Positions 1-12,400 are shown, counted from the stretch's first letter. The stretch: 64,000 nucleotides of DNA from Adineta ricciae (GCA_905250025.1 CAJNOJ010000113.1:1-64000); one strand, 5' to 3'. Program-made: numbers and translations. Notes: generated by a model from the letters alone, not told the origin.

Positions 1-605
1 TACGTGTTATTTGCACAACGATGATTGACATCACCCATGAGCAGCAGTAACAGCAGCCGCTCGGATATGGCGACATAAAGAAAAGATATGAAAGAAGATG
101 GGTAAAGAGGGAAGAATGGATAGATGGATAAAGGGGGTGATTTTTGAAGGAGACATTTCTGTGTTGTACAATAACGTCAAGAAAAAGTAGGAGAATGTTG
201 CCATTTGCGTTTCAAGTGACTGACGCACGCATGCAAGGCAACTATCATCATCATCATCCTTCTTCTTCTTCTTCTTCCTACAAAAGTAGTTGTAGTTCTG
301 CTGAATAGGAAGTAGAATACCGAACAGCGAGAAAATCAATTTATACATATGCTATGAAGGCAATGATACTAATCATTTTTTTTTGTTCCAATGGGCATAT
401 GTTCTTCATGTTGCTGACTGTCGAAAAAAAAATATCTGGAAATGCTATATAACTAATATACAAAAAAAAGGATCTTTTTTTTGCATTGCTTTTTCATATT
501 GTTAATAATCGATAAAAAGAAATCTGATGTATTTATTGTTTGAAAAAGAAAAAAAAAGTCAATAAAAAAGAATGTAATTCAAGCAAAGACAAAATGTAAA
601 TTTTA
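1..605. other. Intergenic / 3' flank, no gene seen
   Basis: This stretch lies downstream of the C2orf81 homologue. It holds poly-A/T runs and a short GAA/GAT-type repeat near 246-280. No reading frame shows family resemblance or a supportable splice structure. A 105-codon minus-strand frame here is purine-repeat low complexity and is not called. Confidence 0.6.
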
Positions 606-2686
606 TTATGCTGTTGTCGTATTTGGCTCAGGTGTAATCGGTGGTATTGGAGTGAATCTATGCAATCTAGGTATTTGTGAATCTCGGTCATTATCATCAT
701 CGTCGCTGTCGGAGTTTTTCGACGGATGTAACAAATCATTTGCTACTTGAAGGATGGCAAGATCACTTCGTTGAGCAATGGGTTTTAATGTATGAGTTTC
801 GTCGAAATAGTTCGTGTACTTCGACATACCAGACTAGACGTAATTAAGGGAGTGAATATCGAACAAAGTACGAAGATGCTTACTTGATATTGCCGTGGAT
901 CGCCTTTTTTCAATCGTGAATCTTCATAAAGTACGCCAGGTACTGGTTGAATGAGATCGCCCACTTCAGTCGATTGCTCTGGCAGTACTACAATCAAGAG
1001 AAGTATGAGATGTTGATCACTCCAATCCAAGCAAAATTCAAATGAACTAACCAACTTTGACGGGCGCATACTTCGATGGTGATCGGTCGCTTTTCAGTTG
1101 TTGTGGTTGTTTAGTTGGTGTCGGACGAATTTCTATTGCAGGTTTTCGTGATTTCATAATATCGCATTTCATACGTATACTAGATGTATGAAAACATAGA
1201 AAACAATGGTAGAATGAAAATTAATTAATCTTATCGAACTTTTTTGTTTGTATTTTATCTGGATCGAGTTTTGTCATGGAAATCACATTACCATTATGAT
1301 CAAGGTCAAGTTCTCGGTAACCAGCTGGCCGACTAAGTATGCCCTGTAAGTCGAGAGAGTTAAATTCAGAAAGTAAATGTGCTGGATTTTATACTTTAAG
1401 TATTGCATGTGCTGCGACGGGAGCTTTCGAAATAGCTTCTTCAATCTGTTGCTCATCAGATATTTTCGATTCATTAAGTTTCCTGTGGTTTTTAACACTA
1501 GCTGCATCACTTAGATTTGTGGCCGATGCAATATAATCTGAACCAAATTGTGATGACGTCTTTGACACATTCAATGGTCGCCGTTTTGTATTGTTTGTCA
1601 ATGGAATTGATTGAGTCGATGAACTATTTGTTGCTATTCGTAGTGGACCAAACAGTTCAGTCAATGGTTCCAACTTAAGATGAAACTTGGAAACATGGTA
1701 TCATTGATTTTGATGAACAATGTGTTACCTTAGGTGGTTGTGCTTGAATCACGAGTACATCATGATTGTAAGATCTTCTATCAAAGCTTGTTTGACTGAT
1801 TTCTTGTTCAGTTGATGATTCGTTCTGATTGAGTGCTTGCTCATCATTGTCAGTCTGTGTCCATGGATCAAGCTTGACTTGATGTTGACTATCCACAGAT
1901 TCGATGATTTTTGGGAGCTTTTTCGATCGACTACCCGAACGTGACGTATGAACGGAACTATTTGTAGATGATCCCGTCGACGGACGTTGAGTTCGATCAA
2001 TAGCTTTGTGTTTAGAAACACTAACAGGCGCCGATACTGGACGACCAATCGTTGGTGTAGGCGACTCTTCCAGCCTACACAATCGAATGAATACTAAGTA
2101 TGATTAAAAATTCAGTTAAACTCACATTGGATTCTGTTCTTCACGACACGCTGGCACAACACCTTCACCCCAATTATCCATAAGACACGGTATCGGTTCT
2201 ACAATGATCAATCAGAATGCATTTTTAAACGAAATAACAAATAAATTCTTTTCGTTTACCTGCATCTTCTGTCCAAAAAGTACCTGAACTTGGATTCGGT
2301 TCATCTCTTTCCAAGAATGCCCACTAAATGGAACGAAAACTCGATTGTTTATCATTATATTTCACTTTTCTAGTTCTTGTTACCTGAATTACATTGGACA
2401 AAGCATTTTCTGTAATCATCAGTGTAAATGGTAATAGTTGTTTTTGCACATGTAATTGTTGGATCTGTTTGGATGCATCTGTCCAAATGTCTTCGAATAT
2501 TCCAGCAATAAAATCTTCTGTATCATCATTTTCTAATAATGTTAACCAATCTGTTTCATTGAATTTGCCAGGAACAATTTCAATAACAGTCGACGCTTGT
2601 TTATCGCCTTTGCTTTGATCTTTAGATGATTTTGTTATGGATCTACCCGCTGGTCGTCCTTGTTTCGATCCAGCACGTGTAGACAT
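606..2686 (-). CDS. C2orf81 homologue (DUF4639 family), 542 aa, 9 exons
   Basis: Seen: nine exons (2384-2686, 2260-2323, 2126-2198, 1729-2074, 1395-1673, 1240-1343, 1052-1179, 884-987, 606-833) sum to 1629 nt, exactly 543 codons with the stop. After a basic start, residues about 35-130 carry VEIVPG-like text (IEIVPGKFNETDWL), then LPFTLMITENALSNVIQ, WAFLERDEPNPSSGTFW and DNWGEGVVP. This run of motifs in this order is the N-terminal block I recall for human C2orf81. The middle is Ser/Thr/Asn-rich and probably disordered, and a late PGVLYEDS motif also fits the family. The family's biochemical role is not established; expression in ciliated tissue is my recollection, not shown here. The donors of exons 6 and 7 are weak (GTTCGA, GTTAGT), but only they keep the frame. 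Sure of the gene model, fairly sure of the family. Confidence 0.82.
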
Positions 2687-3502
2687 TCTTCAGAAGCTAT
2701 TTAATTATAAAACTACTTGTCAGAACTCGTTTTTTGACAATTAAGTCAAACGATTTCTGTTAAACAACCATTGATAATGAACCTTCCTTGACGACAACTT
2801 TTGTTTCGAACTCTGTTCTGAGTGCGACATCTTTCCCTTTCGATAGATGGGTTCATTGCAAGAGTTTCTATGTTTTTCTTCTCTCTCGTTAGGTAAATTG
2901 CGACGAATTATTCGATCCATCATATGTTACTTATATGCATTCGTCAGTAATGATCTTTGAAATCAAAGCCGATCCTACATTTTCACATCGGTAACTCAAA
3001 AATTCAGGCTTTAGTTTACAAATCTAACGTTTAATTTCAAGACGTACACAACTACAGGTTTTTGTGTGACATCTTCATTCCCAGGGTTTTCATTTTTTTT
3101 GTATGTTACCCGAACTCCACAATGATGTTGAATGAAAAAAGTACTATCAAATATATATTGATAAGTATATCTTCGACCTGCATATGTCTATCTCTCACAG
3201 ATGCAGTCTTTCTGGTGATTTTGCTTTCGATCCAAGTCTCAATCGTAGAATAATGAAAAAGATTAAAATGAAATGGAACCATTCTTAGCTTTCTATTCAA
3301 TTTTATTCTCGAATCACATGTGCTGCTTTTTCATTTAGGCTAAAGGCTAGATCATAAATAACGTAGGTGTCCTTTTATCGTTCTACATGTACTTTGATTT
3401 CTTTCTACCAGCCAAGGTCACTTTGCCTATATAAATATCTGCATCTTTTCTCTCTCGTTGTCTTCATATTATTTCAAAAAGTGTCACTTTAGACAAGATA
3501 CG
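2687..3502. other. Divergent intergenic region between C2orf81 homologue and SET gene
   Basis: The 816 bp must hold the promoters and 5' leaders of both flanking genes. A 60-codon minus-strand frame (2741-2923) lies just upstream of the C2orf81 homologue and could be an upstream ORF. It has no recognisable motif. A TATA-like element serves the plus-strand gene and is listed separately. Confidence 0.5.
3428..3435 (+). promoter_or_regulatory. TATA box of the SET-domain gene
   Basis: The sequence TATATAAA stands about 70 bp ahead of the first ATG of the SET gene. It is the only TATA-like match in the proximal leader. The spacing would give a short 5' leader of roughly 40 nt. Confidence 0.45.
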
Positions 3503-4117
3503 ATGCCTTTTCTCAAGAAGATGGAAGTTCAGGATTTGTCCTCAAAATACGGGCAAAAACAGCGCGGTGTGGTCGCTCTCGAGCCAATTCGAGCTGGTGA
3601 ACCTGTCTTTACATGTGATCTACCCAATTGTAATTACTATAGACTCGAAGATCCAACAAATAAATTGAAAAAGGCTCAAGTTCTTGCTCTGATGGAAGCT
3701 TATCCTGAAGCTGCTGAATACATTCGGTATTACACTTACATGCTTGACGATGATCTCTTTGACGTTCCGCGTCATTATAAGACGCAAGAAACAACCGAAG
3801 ATTGCTTATTGTTTAATCATTCATGTAATCCGAATTGTGGTTTCGGTGGTGACGAAGAAGAACTTGTCATTGCCATTCGAGATATTCAACCTGGTGAAGA
3901 AATGACTTATCATTATGGTTTAATGGATTCCGAAAATAGTTTATGGACTGGTTTAGTATGTAAATGTGGTGAGAAAAACTGTGAGGGTGAATTGAAGTTC
4001 GATTGGTGGAGAGAACCGAAATGGCAAGCCAAATACGAAAAATATGCTGGTGCTCATATTAAACGTAAGATAAGAAACTTACGTGAAGAACAAAAAAATA
4101 ATCAAGGAACATCTTGA
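3503..4117 (+). CDS. SET-domain protein-lysine methyltransferase, intronless, 204 aa
   Basis: Small stand-alone SET protein expected to move a methyl group from S-adenosylmethionine to a lysine. Seen: an entry strand (RGVVALEPIRAGEPVF, residues 21-36), the catalytic and cofactor motif NHSCNPNC at 105-112, GEEMTYHYG at 131-139 with the active-site Tyr, and a post-SET zinc cluster C153-x-C155-x4-C160 (CKCGEKNCEG). The open frame runs upstream to a TTG at 3458, but the first ATG is 3503, just after the TATA-to-start spacing expected, so I start there. There is no intron, unlike most neighbours. There is no PHD, MYND or AWS module, so the substrate cannot be told. The compact SET plus post-SET layout is common in fungi, algae and bacteria, so horizontal origin is possible but unproven. 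Confidence 0.88.
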   Translation: MPFLKKMEVQDLSSKYGQKQRGVVALEPIRAGEPVFTCDLPNCNYYRLEDPTNKLKKAQVLALMEAYPEAAEYIRYYTYMLDDDLFDVPRHYKTQETTEDCLLFNHSCNPNCGFGGDEEELVIAIRDIQPGEEMTYHYGLMDSENSLWTGLVCKCGEKNCEGELKFDWWREPKWQAKYEKYAGAHIKRKIRNLREEQKNNQGTS

Positions 4118-4485
4118 TAATCGCTTTTTTCAAGTGGAATTCCTTGATGCGTTGATTACGTATCAAAAGTTTTTGAATAATCATACTCCGCAAGAAAAAT
4201 TATAATGAAAATAAAAAACACCCTCTTTTAAACCTTATCTTGTCAGTACATCAAAGTTCGAATGGTTGATGATGCTAACCACTAAGATAAAGTCATCATG
4301 TTCCTTTGATAGGTAAAGAATAATTTAACAGTTCCTACGTAGGATTTATTGGTAAAACAATCCATCACACATTCTCAAGAGTAATGAAGAAAAAAAGACA
4401 CACTTTTAGTTTTTTTTTCTAGTCAACACATGTCGAATCTCCTTGAAAATGTGTGAAATGTCTTTCATCATGAAAAAAAGATATC
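4118..4485. other. Convergent intergenic region
   Basis: The 368 bp lie between the 3' ends of the SET gene and the zinc-finger-like gene. They are A/T-rich with several poly-A/T tracts and AATAAA-like words usable from both sides. No gene is seen. Confidence 0.5.
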
Positions 4486-5571
4486 TTATTCACATAAATC
4501 TTCTTCAAATTGCACACGACTGATTGTTCCGTACTCTTTTACCGCATCGTAGATTAGATCGGTGTTCATTTTAGTAATTGAATGAACTTGACGTAAATGT
4601 CGTTTGAAATCATCTTGATCAAGTAGAGAATAACATGGTGTTTTTGGAATACAGTTTTCTTCATTGAATTTCAGGGCGCTTTTATTAAATGGACATTGAA
4701 GAGTTTGCTTATTGATTTGTTCGAAGATTTTCGTTTCCATTAGATTACATCGGTTACGAAGAGCTCGAACTAATTTAGTGGCGACATATGGTCGAATATT
4801 GTGTGTTCGGATGAAGTGAATGTACAGATACACGGGAGTTTTGTTGTCAATCGGACAAAAGCGTTTGATATCTTGTACATTTTCCAGACCAAAAACACCA
4901 TACTTTGTCAATGGACATATGTCACGGTGTAGATGTAAACTAGTTGGGCGTGGTTTTTCATTACTTGTCGAGATTAGGACCGTAGGTGGTGATGAGTCGT
5001 TGCTAAAAATGAACTGGATTGTGAGAGAGGAAGAAAAACACTCATCGAATTCTTACTCGGAATCGGATATTTCGATGTATTCAACATCTGTCGACGTGTG
5101 ATGTGGTTTAGTATCTATCGATGGCGACGCCGTGCGAATACTCGATGGATCTGGTTGATAATCTTCTTTATTTATTTGATTTAAAGCTACTCCTAGCTCT
5201 TGATAATCTTCTTTTGTTAGCTGAATTTCACCGGCTTTATGTTTATTTAAGTGCTCACGTTTTCTAGTTAACAACTCTCTGGTTTGCTCGATTAACTTCA
5301 AACGTTGATCAATGGATATTTGCTGAAGGTCGAAAAGTGAGTTGACCTGTTTTGATTCATGTTGCCAAGCTTCTTCAGACTGTTCAAGTTCTCGTCGTGT
5401 TTGAAGAAGTATTGTCGAGATTGGATCGGTAATTTCTTTCAATCGCTTTTCAATTTCGCTCCGAAGATCACTTTCGTGTTCGAATCGATGCTTCTCACAT
5501 ACTGACAAGTGACAGTGAGATGAACAAATTAGATGCGCTTCAGACGAACAGGCTGGATGTTCGCAAGACAT
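4486..5571 (-). CDS. Zinc-finger-like protein of unknown function, 343 aa, 2 exons
   Basis: I do not recognise this gene. Seen: exons 5057-5571 and 4486-5002 sum to 344 codons with the stop; the donor is GTAAGA and the acceptor TTTTAG. The N-terminus (residues 3-30) is a tight Cys/His knot, CEHPAC then CSSHCHLSVCEKH, resembling a B-box-like zinc site. Residues about 40-130 are highly charged and heptad-like (LEQSEEAWQHESKQ), likely a coiled coil. An acidic end of exon 1 (YIEISDSE) could be a SUMO-interacting motif. The C-terminal half has two similar Cys/His modules, each opening with CP(L/F) and closing with H-x4-H (HFIRTH and HLRQVH). The order zinc knot, coiled coil, paired fingers recalls TRIM-type adaptors, but no RING is present and I assign no function. 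Confidence 0.75.
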
Positions 5572-6800
5572 TCTGTTAGTTCGTTAAATGATTTGAATGA
5601 GAAAGGAATTCGAGTCTAGATAGACGTCGCTAACAATAAACCTAAACGCGAATCATTGATATCCTTCAAGAGGTAAACACGAGACGAATATGAACGAAAA
5701 AGGACAGAAAAGAAATAGAACGAGAATGTTTCCGTTCACGCATTCAATTTAGCTGTAAATAGAACACAGCATAAGTGCGAATTTGTCAAACGTAAAAATA
5801 AAAAAGAATAAATAATCTTGATTTAGGATTAGTCTACAAAAAAAAACTCGCCAGAAACAATTGTAGACAATTAGTGCACTAATATTAGATGAGATTTAGT
5901 TATATAACTCACTTGCTGGGAGAAATTTTCTAATCTGTTTTTCCTGATACTGGATGAAATCATAATGGCCTCATTGTTTGCTGCTTTTGTATATAAGTCA
6001 TGAACGCGATGATAAAAATATCTAATAAATGCATAATCTGGCAAATAAACTTCGTAATTAATATTATGTGATTTGCAGCAGCATGCTTGAACGACCGCGA
6101 GCGTTATGATTATGTCTGTTTGTTCCCTCTAACGGAAAACTTAAAATAAAATAGCTAATATTGTTTTCATGAAGAGTGCACTACAGGTACCAAACGGAAG
6201 TAGGTAGCACTAATTCGGACTGCTCCCACTCAATGCGTTACGCCATTAGAGATCAAAATTCATCGAACACCATTCCAGATGTATGCAGTTCTTTTTGTCA
6301 ACTTTCGAAATATATCTACTTATTTGCATAGCATTTTCAGTGACCAAAATAGCCGAGAATATTCGTGTAGATCTTTTTTCGTGAATTGAACGACTTTAAA
6401 TATAGTTAAATTGATGCTGAAGTAGGATGAGGTTGAAAGTACGATATTTTACAGAGAATGATCAAATTCTTACATGTGTAAACTCGTCATCAGTTGATTA
6501 TTGTCTTTAATTCCTCGCTTGTCAAATATAAAGAAATAACTCCGCAAGCCTGACTCATTATGCGACAAACAAGATGCTCAATTGTCATGCACGCTTTAAT
6601 CAGCTATCCTTTTTTTTCTTCCTTCTGGAAATTATCATGCCGTTTTTTTCAAGTCTAGTACATCGTTTTCTTTACCCCCGGGGCAAGCTTCTCCTACGCT
6701 CTTGTATGTATAAGATGCCGCGACAACAAACAGTTCTAGTTCATTTCACTTTCGTAATTCTTGCAGTCAGTCAAACACAACACACAACTTCTATCAAACT
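5572..6800. other. Divergent intergenic region, no gene seen
   Basis: The 1229 bp separate the start of the zinc-finger-like gene (minus) from the carotenoid oxygenase (plus). They should contain both promoters. A 94-codon frame at 6574-6858 overlaps the oxygenase start in another frame and is a shadow. No RNA gene is recognised. Confidence 0.5.
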
Positions 6801-8965
6801 ATGGAATCATCGGTCTTATATCCCAACTGTGATTTTGGTATTTGGTTTCGTTCGGTAGATGATACCAGTACTACGGAAGAGCCTATCGTCGGGAAAGTAA
6901 CAGGTAAGACATAAACTGCGTTCATCAAGAATTCTCGAACAATTTCTCTTCTAAAGGAACTATTCCAAAATGGATCAATGGTTGTCTGTATCAAAACGGT
7001 CCTGGTCTTCTCGATGTAACTGGACAGCGAGTCAATCATCTGTTCGATGCCTTTGCATTGATTCAAAAGTAGGTTAAATCGATGCTTTTTTTTTCTCTCT
7101 TCATCATCTCTTTTACAATAGATTTACGGTCACCAATGGTCATGTTATGTATCAGAATCGAATTCTGCAGTCCGATGCATATAAGAAAGCATACGAAACA
7201 GGCCGGTCCTGTTATTCGGAATATGGAACAGCAAAGGATAAGGATGAATCCGATGCTTTGAATGCAAAGAATAAATCCGGATCAAGCTTGGCGTGGTTTT
7301 TCTCTAGGTAAGGATTTCGATTATACTTTTAAGAATCTTACGTAAGATTATCGTTGTCTTTTTGTAGATTTCAACAGTTGTTTGAGTCGAAGAACGACTT
7401 TCGTTCAGACAATGCTTTAATCAGCATTTATCCGTATCGCGTAAAAAAGGACAAAGTTGCGCTGTTCGCGATGACTGAGGTTTGTAAGAAAAAATGAATG
7501 GAAAATTTACTTAATGAAGTGTTTTATCACCGTTTAGACGCCAGTCATGCATGAAATTGACCCAGATTCTATTGAAACCGTTTCTAAATTTCACGTAGGT
7601 GAACATGTGCCTATTGTTTCTCATTGTGGCCATGCAGTTGTCCTCAATGATGGTACCGTGTTCAACGTTGGTTTGTCATCAGGCTTCACCGGTATGAACT
7701 ATGTTATATTCGAGTTTCCAGGTATGAGATAAAAATATCATATTTCTTCATTGAAAAAAATTGCTCGTTTAGGTGGTTCAGAAAGCAATATGGAGGAAAA
7801 CCTCATGCAAAAATGCCGAGTTTTAACCAAAATTCCATGCCGTTGGTCATTCAATCCGTCGTATATGCATACATTTGCTGTCACTGAAAATTATTTTGTT
7901 CTTGTTGAACAATCACTTTGTATATCTCTTGCACGAGTTCTTCAGTTGACAATAACACATGGTCCGATGACAGATGCATTCGCTTGGTATGGAAACGAGC
8001 CAGTATGTATTTCCAGAATAGAATCAAGTTTTCTTTCATACATAAATGTCTATACTTAGGTGCGTTTTCGCTTGATTAATCGTCATACAATGGCCGAACA
8101 TGATGAATACATCTACCTTGCTCCAGCATTCTTCTTTCTTCATACCATCAACGCCTATGAAGATAAAAATAACGTTGTTATTGATATCTGCTGTTATGAA
8201 AATGCCGACATGCTTCAATGTATGACAATTGAGGAACTTGAAGTACGGATTCAACAAATGTTTTTTAACTTATACATAATAGACGTTTATTTTGTAGAAA
8301 GGTCAACTGAATCCCGACTTTGCTAAACAATTTCGTGGCCGACCAAAACGATTCGTTTTACCATTGTCACTAGAGAGCGATGGAAACGAACCATTGGGTG
8401 TGGATTATTCATCATGTAAAGTAACATTGTTGGACTCCAACAACCTTTGGATCGAACCGGAATTGATTGCTGATGTTGGTTGTGAATTACCACAAATCGA
8501 TTATAATCAATTCCACGGAAAATTTTATCGATATTTCTATGCGATCAATAGTGATGTGGACTATGAACAATGTGGAGCAGTAAGATTAGAAAACTGTTTC
8601 TTTCGAAATTCATCTTTCTCTGTTATTTAGCTTCGAAAGATTGATATTCTCTCAAAAACAACGATCAGTTGGCACGAGGAGGGATGCTACACATCCGAAC
8701 CAATCTTCTTACGAAATCCTGACAATGAACAAGTAAGACAGAACTCAACTAATTCGTCTAGACACAATTACTTTTGTTACTTTAGGGAGATGAAGACGAT
8801 GGTGTCTTGCTTGTTTCGTTACTGCGAACAAATCATGACAACGAAGTGAGTCTTCTGGTATTGAATGCCCGAGATATGACAGAAATTGGGCGCGTTCAAT
8901 TCGAAGCACATGGACCCGTGCCTAAATGTCTACATTGTTTATGGCTCGATACCAAACCGGAATAA
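6801..8965 (+). CDS. Carotenoid cleavage oxygenase (BCO/RPE65/NinaB family), 557 aa, 10 exons
   Basis: Non-haem iron enzyme of the family that cleaves beta-carotene-type substrates to retinoids or apocarotenoids. Seen: ten exons (6801-6903, 6957-7068, 7122-7307, 7368-7479, 7538-7721, 7773-8002, 8060-8242, 8298-8579, 8631-8732, 8786-8965) total 1674 nt in frame. All four iron-ligand histidines of the seven-bladed propeller can be placed: H203 (GHAVVLNDGTVFN), H265 (SYMHTF), H337 (FFLHTINAYED) and H548 (PKCLHCLW). The second-shell glutamates are also kept (MTE at 171, WIEPEL, TSEPIF). Length matches animal BCO1/BCO2/RPE65 (about 530-560). RPE65-type isomerases cannot be separated from true oxygenases by eye; an invertebrate context favours cleavage activity. 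No signal peptide or transmembrane segment is seen. The ATG at 6801 is the first that is in frame with the conserved GTIPKWINGCLYQNGPG block. Confidence 0.93.
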
Positions 8966-9436
8966 TATGACGTCAACGTTGATAAACATCTTCAATGGTA
9001 ACGAATTGTTAATCGAGCTTACTTTTCTCATTGTTTTCTTCTTCGAGCATTTTACTCACAAATGCTTGTAACTCTGTACACAGACAGGCAAAAAAATTTT
9101 CACTTGTACTATTTACTGCAATAATGTGATCGCTTTGATTGTTGTTAACAATTTTTTTTTACTCCGAGCTTTTAATATGACAAATAAACATTCAATTCTT
9201 TCTCTAAATGACAATCGGAAACTGTTCGTTTGATATTTTTCATCATCGTAATGTATATAAAAAAAAAGATTATAAAAAAAAACTGTGGCATTGATATATG
9301 TATATGTGTATAGACGAATGCAAAAGAGAATCAAACACACAAAAACAAAAATACATTCAAATCTGATTAGGTCTTCCACTCATTTCACTGTAAAGAAGGA
9401 ATTCAAAAATAATGTTGGTCTTTTCATCATGAAAAT
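8966..9436. other. Convergent intergenic region
   Basis: The 471 bp lie between the oxygenase and BCR/ABR 3' ends. They are poly-A/T-rich with AATAAA-like words (for example near 9183). No gene is supportable. Confidence 0.5.
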
Positions 9437-12400
9437 CTATTTCAAGATTTGATCTCGTCGTAATTTTAAACATGCAAGAACAACCTGACATTGATACATC
9501 GAACCTTGCAGTTCTGAAGACATCTGATCAAGATCAGTCGACGTTCCTTGACCGTTTCCAACAGCATTCGAACGTTGATTGCTGTTATCTGCATAAATTG
9601 TCGTTATGACCAATTGCGATGGACGCATTAGCGTTGGACCAAAAACGACGGCTAGATTTTCTAAATGCATCATATTCTGATTGGAATACTGACTAACACG
9701 TATAAGATGATCGAATAGATAGAAGAGAATCTTTCGATTCGCAGCAGGTAATGAGTCGATGGTGTTTATTAGTGTGACACGTTGATTATCAATGTCAGTT
9801 AGTTGTACCGCATGGAGAAACTGTTTGTAGAGAACACTACTGAATAATGGATCGGGTAATTCACGGAAGAAAAGTTTTAGTAGATTAGCAGCGACATGAA
9901 CGTTCTTCTGAGCAAGGATTTCCTCAGCGCGATTAGAATTTCGATCGAATTCATGACGAAGCTTTTGTAAATCAGATGCGACACAACATACGCGATAGAT
10001 GCCCGTTTCAGTCAAACCATCACGTTCAACTATTTCAATACATTTAACAACAATACGTGGAATACCATCGATACTGAAATATCCAAAGAAGAAAAAGATT
10101 GCTTTCGCGAGGATAATGTTCGCAAACTTACAGTCCACTTGGTGTGCTCATTAATTTCTCAATACTTTTCCTGAATACAGCGAGACTTCGTTTCGATGCT
10201 TGACGTTTAAATGTTCCATCGCGTTTGGAGTGTTTCAACGAGATTTTTAGTTTCAAATCTCCCGATTGTGACTCAAGAAAAATCGTTCCACTGGGACTAC
10301 GTTGACAGTCACGTAGTGCGGTTTCGATCTAAGTAAACATAAAATACGTTTGCTTGGCAAACAAGAACTTCGGCGTTAACTTACATCATGATGAAATTTA
10401 CCAATACATACTGGACGTTGTAAACTATGATCGTTGCTTCGAGTATCAGTATCAATACGGTAGATAAGTAAACGAAATGCTAGCGAATATTCCAGTTCGA
10501 TGTGGAAAACCTCAATGAGAACAAAGGTGAAGTTTCTTTTTCGTTATTTGTCCATGTGGTTAGTCAAGATGTAACAGTTTAACTCAACTATCTAATAAAC
10601 AAATCTGACTTTCATATCTCTACGATAAACAATGATCAGTATGAAAGTAGTGCCGAAAAGTTTCTCTATTTCTGTATACTCATTTGAAAGACATACTTCG
10701 TCTTTGAACTCAACGGATTCCTTTTGTTGCATAATTTGTCTCGAAGTTTGTGCATGAGGATAAAATGTATTGTATGAATCGATTTCTACCGCAACATAAA
10801 ACTGATAATTCTTCTGCATCTTCTGTTGTGCTGAAGATGCTAATGGTAAAGTTTGACATTGCCGTCCAGGACTATGCAAAGCCGAGCCAAGTATACTGTG
10901 TATACTGATATACAATGTGCCTGAATATGTTTTACTCGGCGTTAACGTCTGAATGGTCGACGATGAATCATTGGCATTAGTTTCATGAACATTTGGTTTA
11001 ATCAAATCCAATCGTTTTTGTATAATCGAGTCAGTCAAACGTGCAGGTGCATGATTTCCTGTTTCCATGACCCCTGAATTGCGTTGTACAAGATCTTGTT
11101 TGGTTTTGTCGATGAAATCTACCCAATCTTGTAATTGGTAGGCCGATGAAAAGAGAATCACATGGGGTGGCGTTGCCGGTCGGCGCGAAGTGTTCGATAG
11201 AAGAAGTTGAAGTTTTGATTGTGCTAATTGAAATTCATTCTCGTGTTTACGAATATTTTTTGACAAACGTGTTGTCTAAAGATAAAGCATGGAGAGGGAA
11301 GTTTGTCAAACATTGTATATGACTTACATTGGTTTTCGGTCCGCGTTCTAATTCTTTATATACTGATTTCAGACTGGTTTTCAATTCGTCTAAACAAATA
11401 GATATCCTTGTCTCGAATGAATTTTCAGAGAAGTAGAAAGACAAAATATTTACCACCGGTATCAGCATTCTCATCAGCGGACTTTTCAGGAACTTCCCAT
11501 TGTAGGTCAATCATTGGAATGAACCATACAACAACATATTTTGGACTGAAAAACGTCGAATTATTCATAATGAGTGTAATTATGTTGCTTCATTTACCTT
11601 GCGAGCAACTTTGACTTTAAATGACAGCAAACGATTGCATCAGGATACAAAACTAATCGATAACGCTCTCGATGATCACGCGATGATTTGACTATCACTT
11701 CTTCATTTTTCAGGATAACTTTATTAATGTTTTCATCTTGTGTATTCTAGAATCAAACAGAAGACGGTTTTAATCGAAGGGAATGCAGCACGACATACGC
11801 CAAACACTCGGCATCTTGACGCGTGATGGTAAAGAATATTCAAACACTCCTTGTCGTCGCATTCGAATGATTGTGACGTTTGGTACAAATCCTATATCGA
11901 AATGAATTTTCGTATGCTAGAGCATAGCTGTTAGTTTACTTGAACTTGAGAAAGAATTTGCAGGAATTGTTTAGGAGGAACTGATAGAAGATCTAAAATG
12001 TATTTCAATGCGGAAAAAATCATATTCAGAGAGAAAAGATTCGTACCTTCGCTCGTTAAACCATTCGGAATTACTCGTTTATCTAATGACTTTTTGATCG
12101 GTGCTAAATTTTGTTTGAAATATCCAATATATACAGGCAATGTGTCCATCTAGACGAAAGAAGTAACAATTTTGCTTGAGAGAGTTGTCAAGGGTGGAAT
12201 CATACTAATGTATCAACTGTTTTTGTTAAACGCTTTATTAGGTCGTCCAATTTTTGATCACAATCATAAAGATCTTCGATTTCTCGATAGATCTGTTTGT
12301 GTTTATCGATCAGTTCTTGAATTAATTTTTGTGCGTCGTTTGCATTGGACAGAAAACTGAACTATAAGTAACCGACATGAATGAGAAGAATGAGGAAACT

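Noticed and set aside
31-348. 105-codon minus-strand frame at the left edge
   Set aside because: Lys and Asp runs from simple repeats and no family signal.
2741-2923. 60-codon minus-strand frame upstream of the C2orf81 homologue
   Set aside because: Could be an upstream ORF in a 5' leader, but nothing beyond an ATG and a stop supports translation.
3458-3502. In-frame TTG extension of the SET gene (and similar TTG/GTG extensions of the kinase, K2P and glycosyltransferase-like genes)
   Set aside because: Nuclear eukaryotic genes normally use ATG; the first ATG fits the promoter or domain start in each case.
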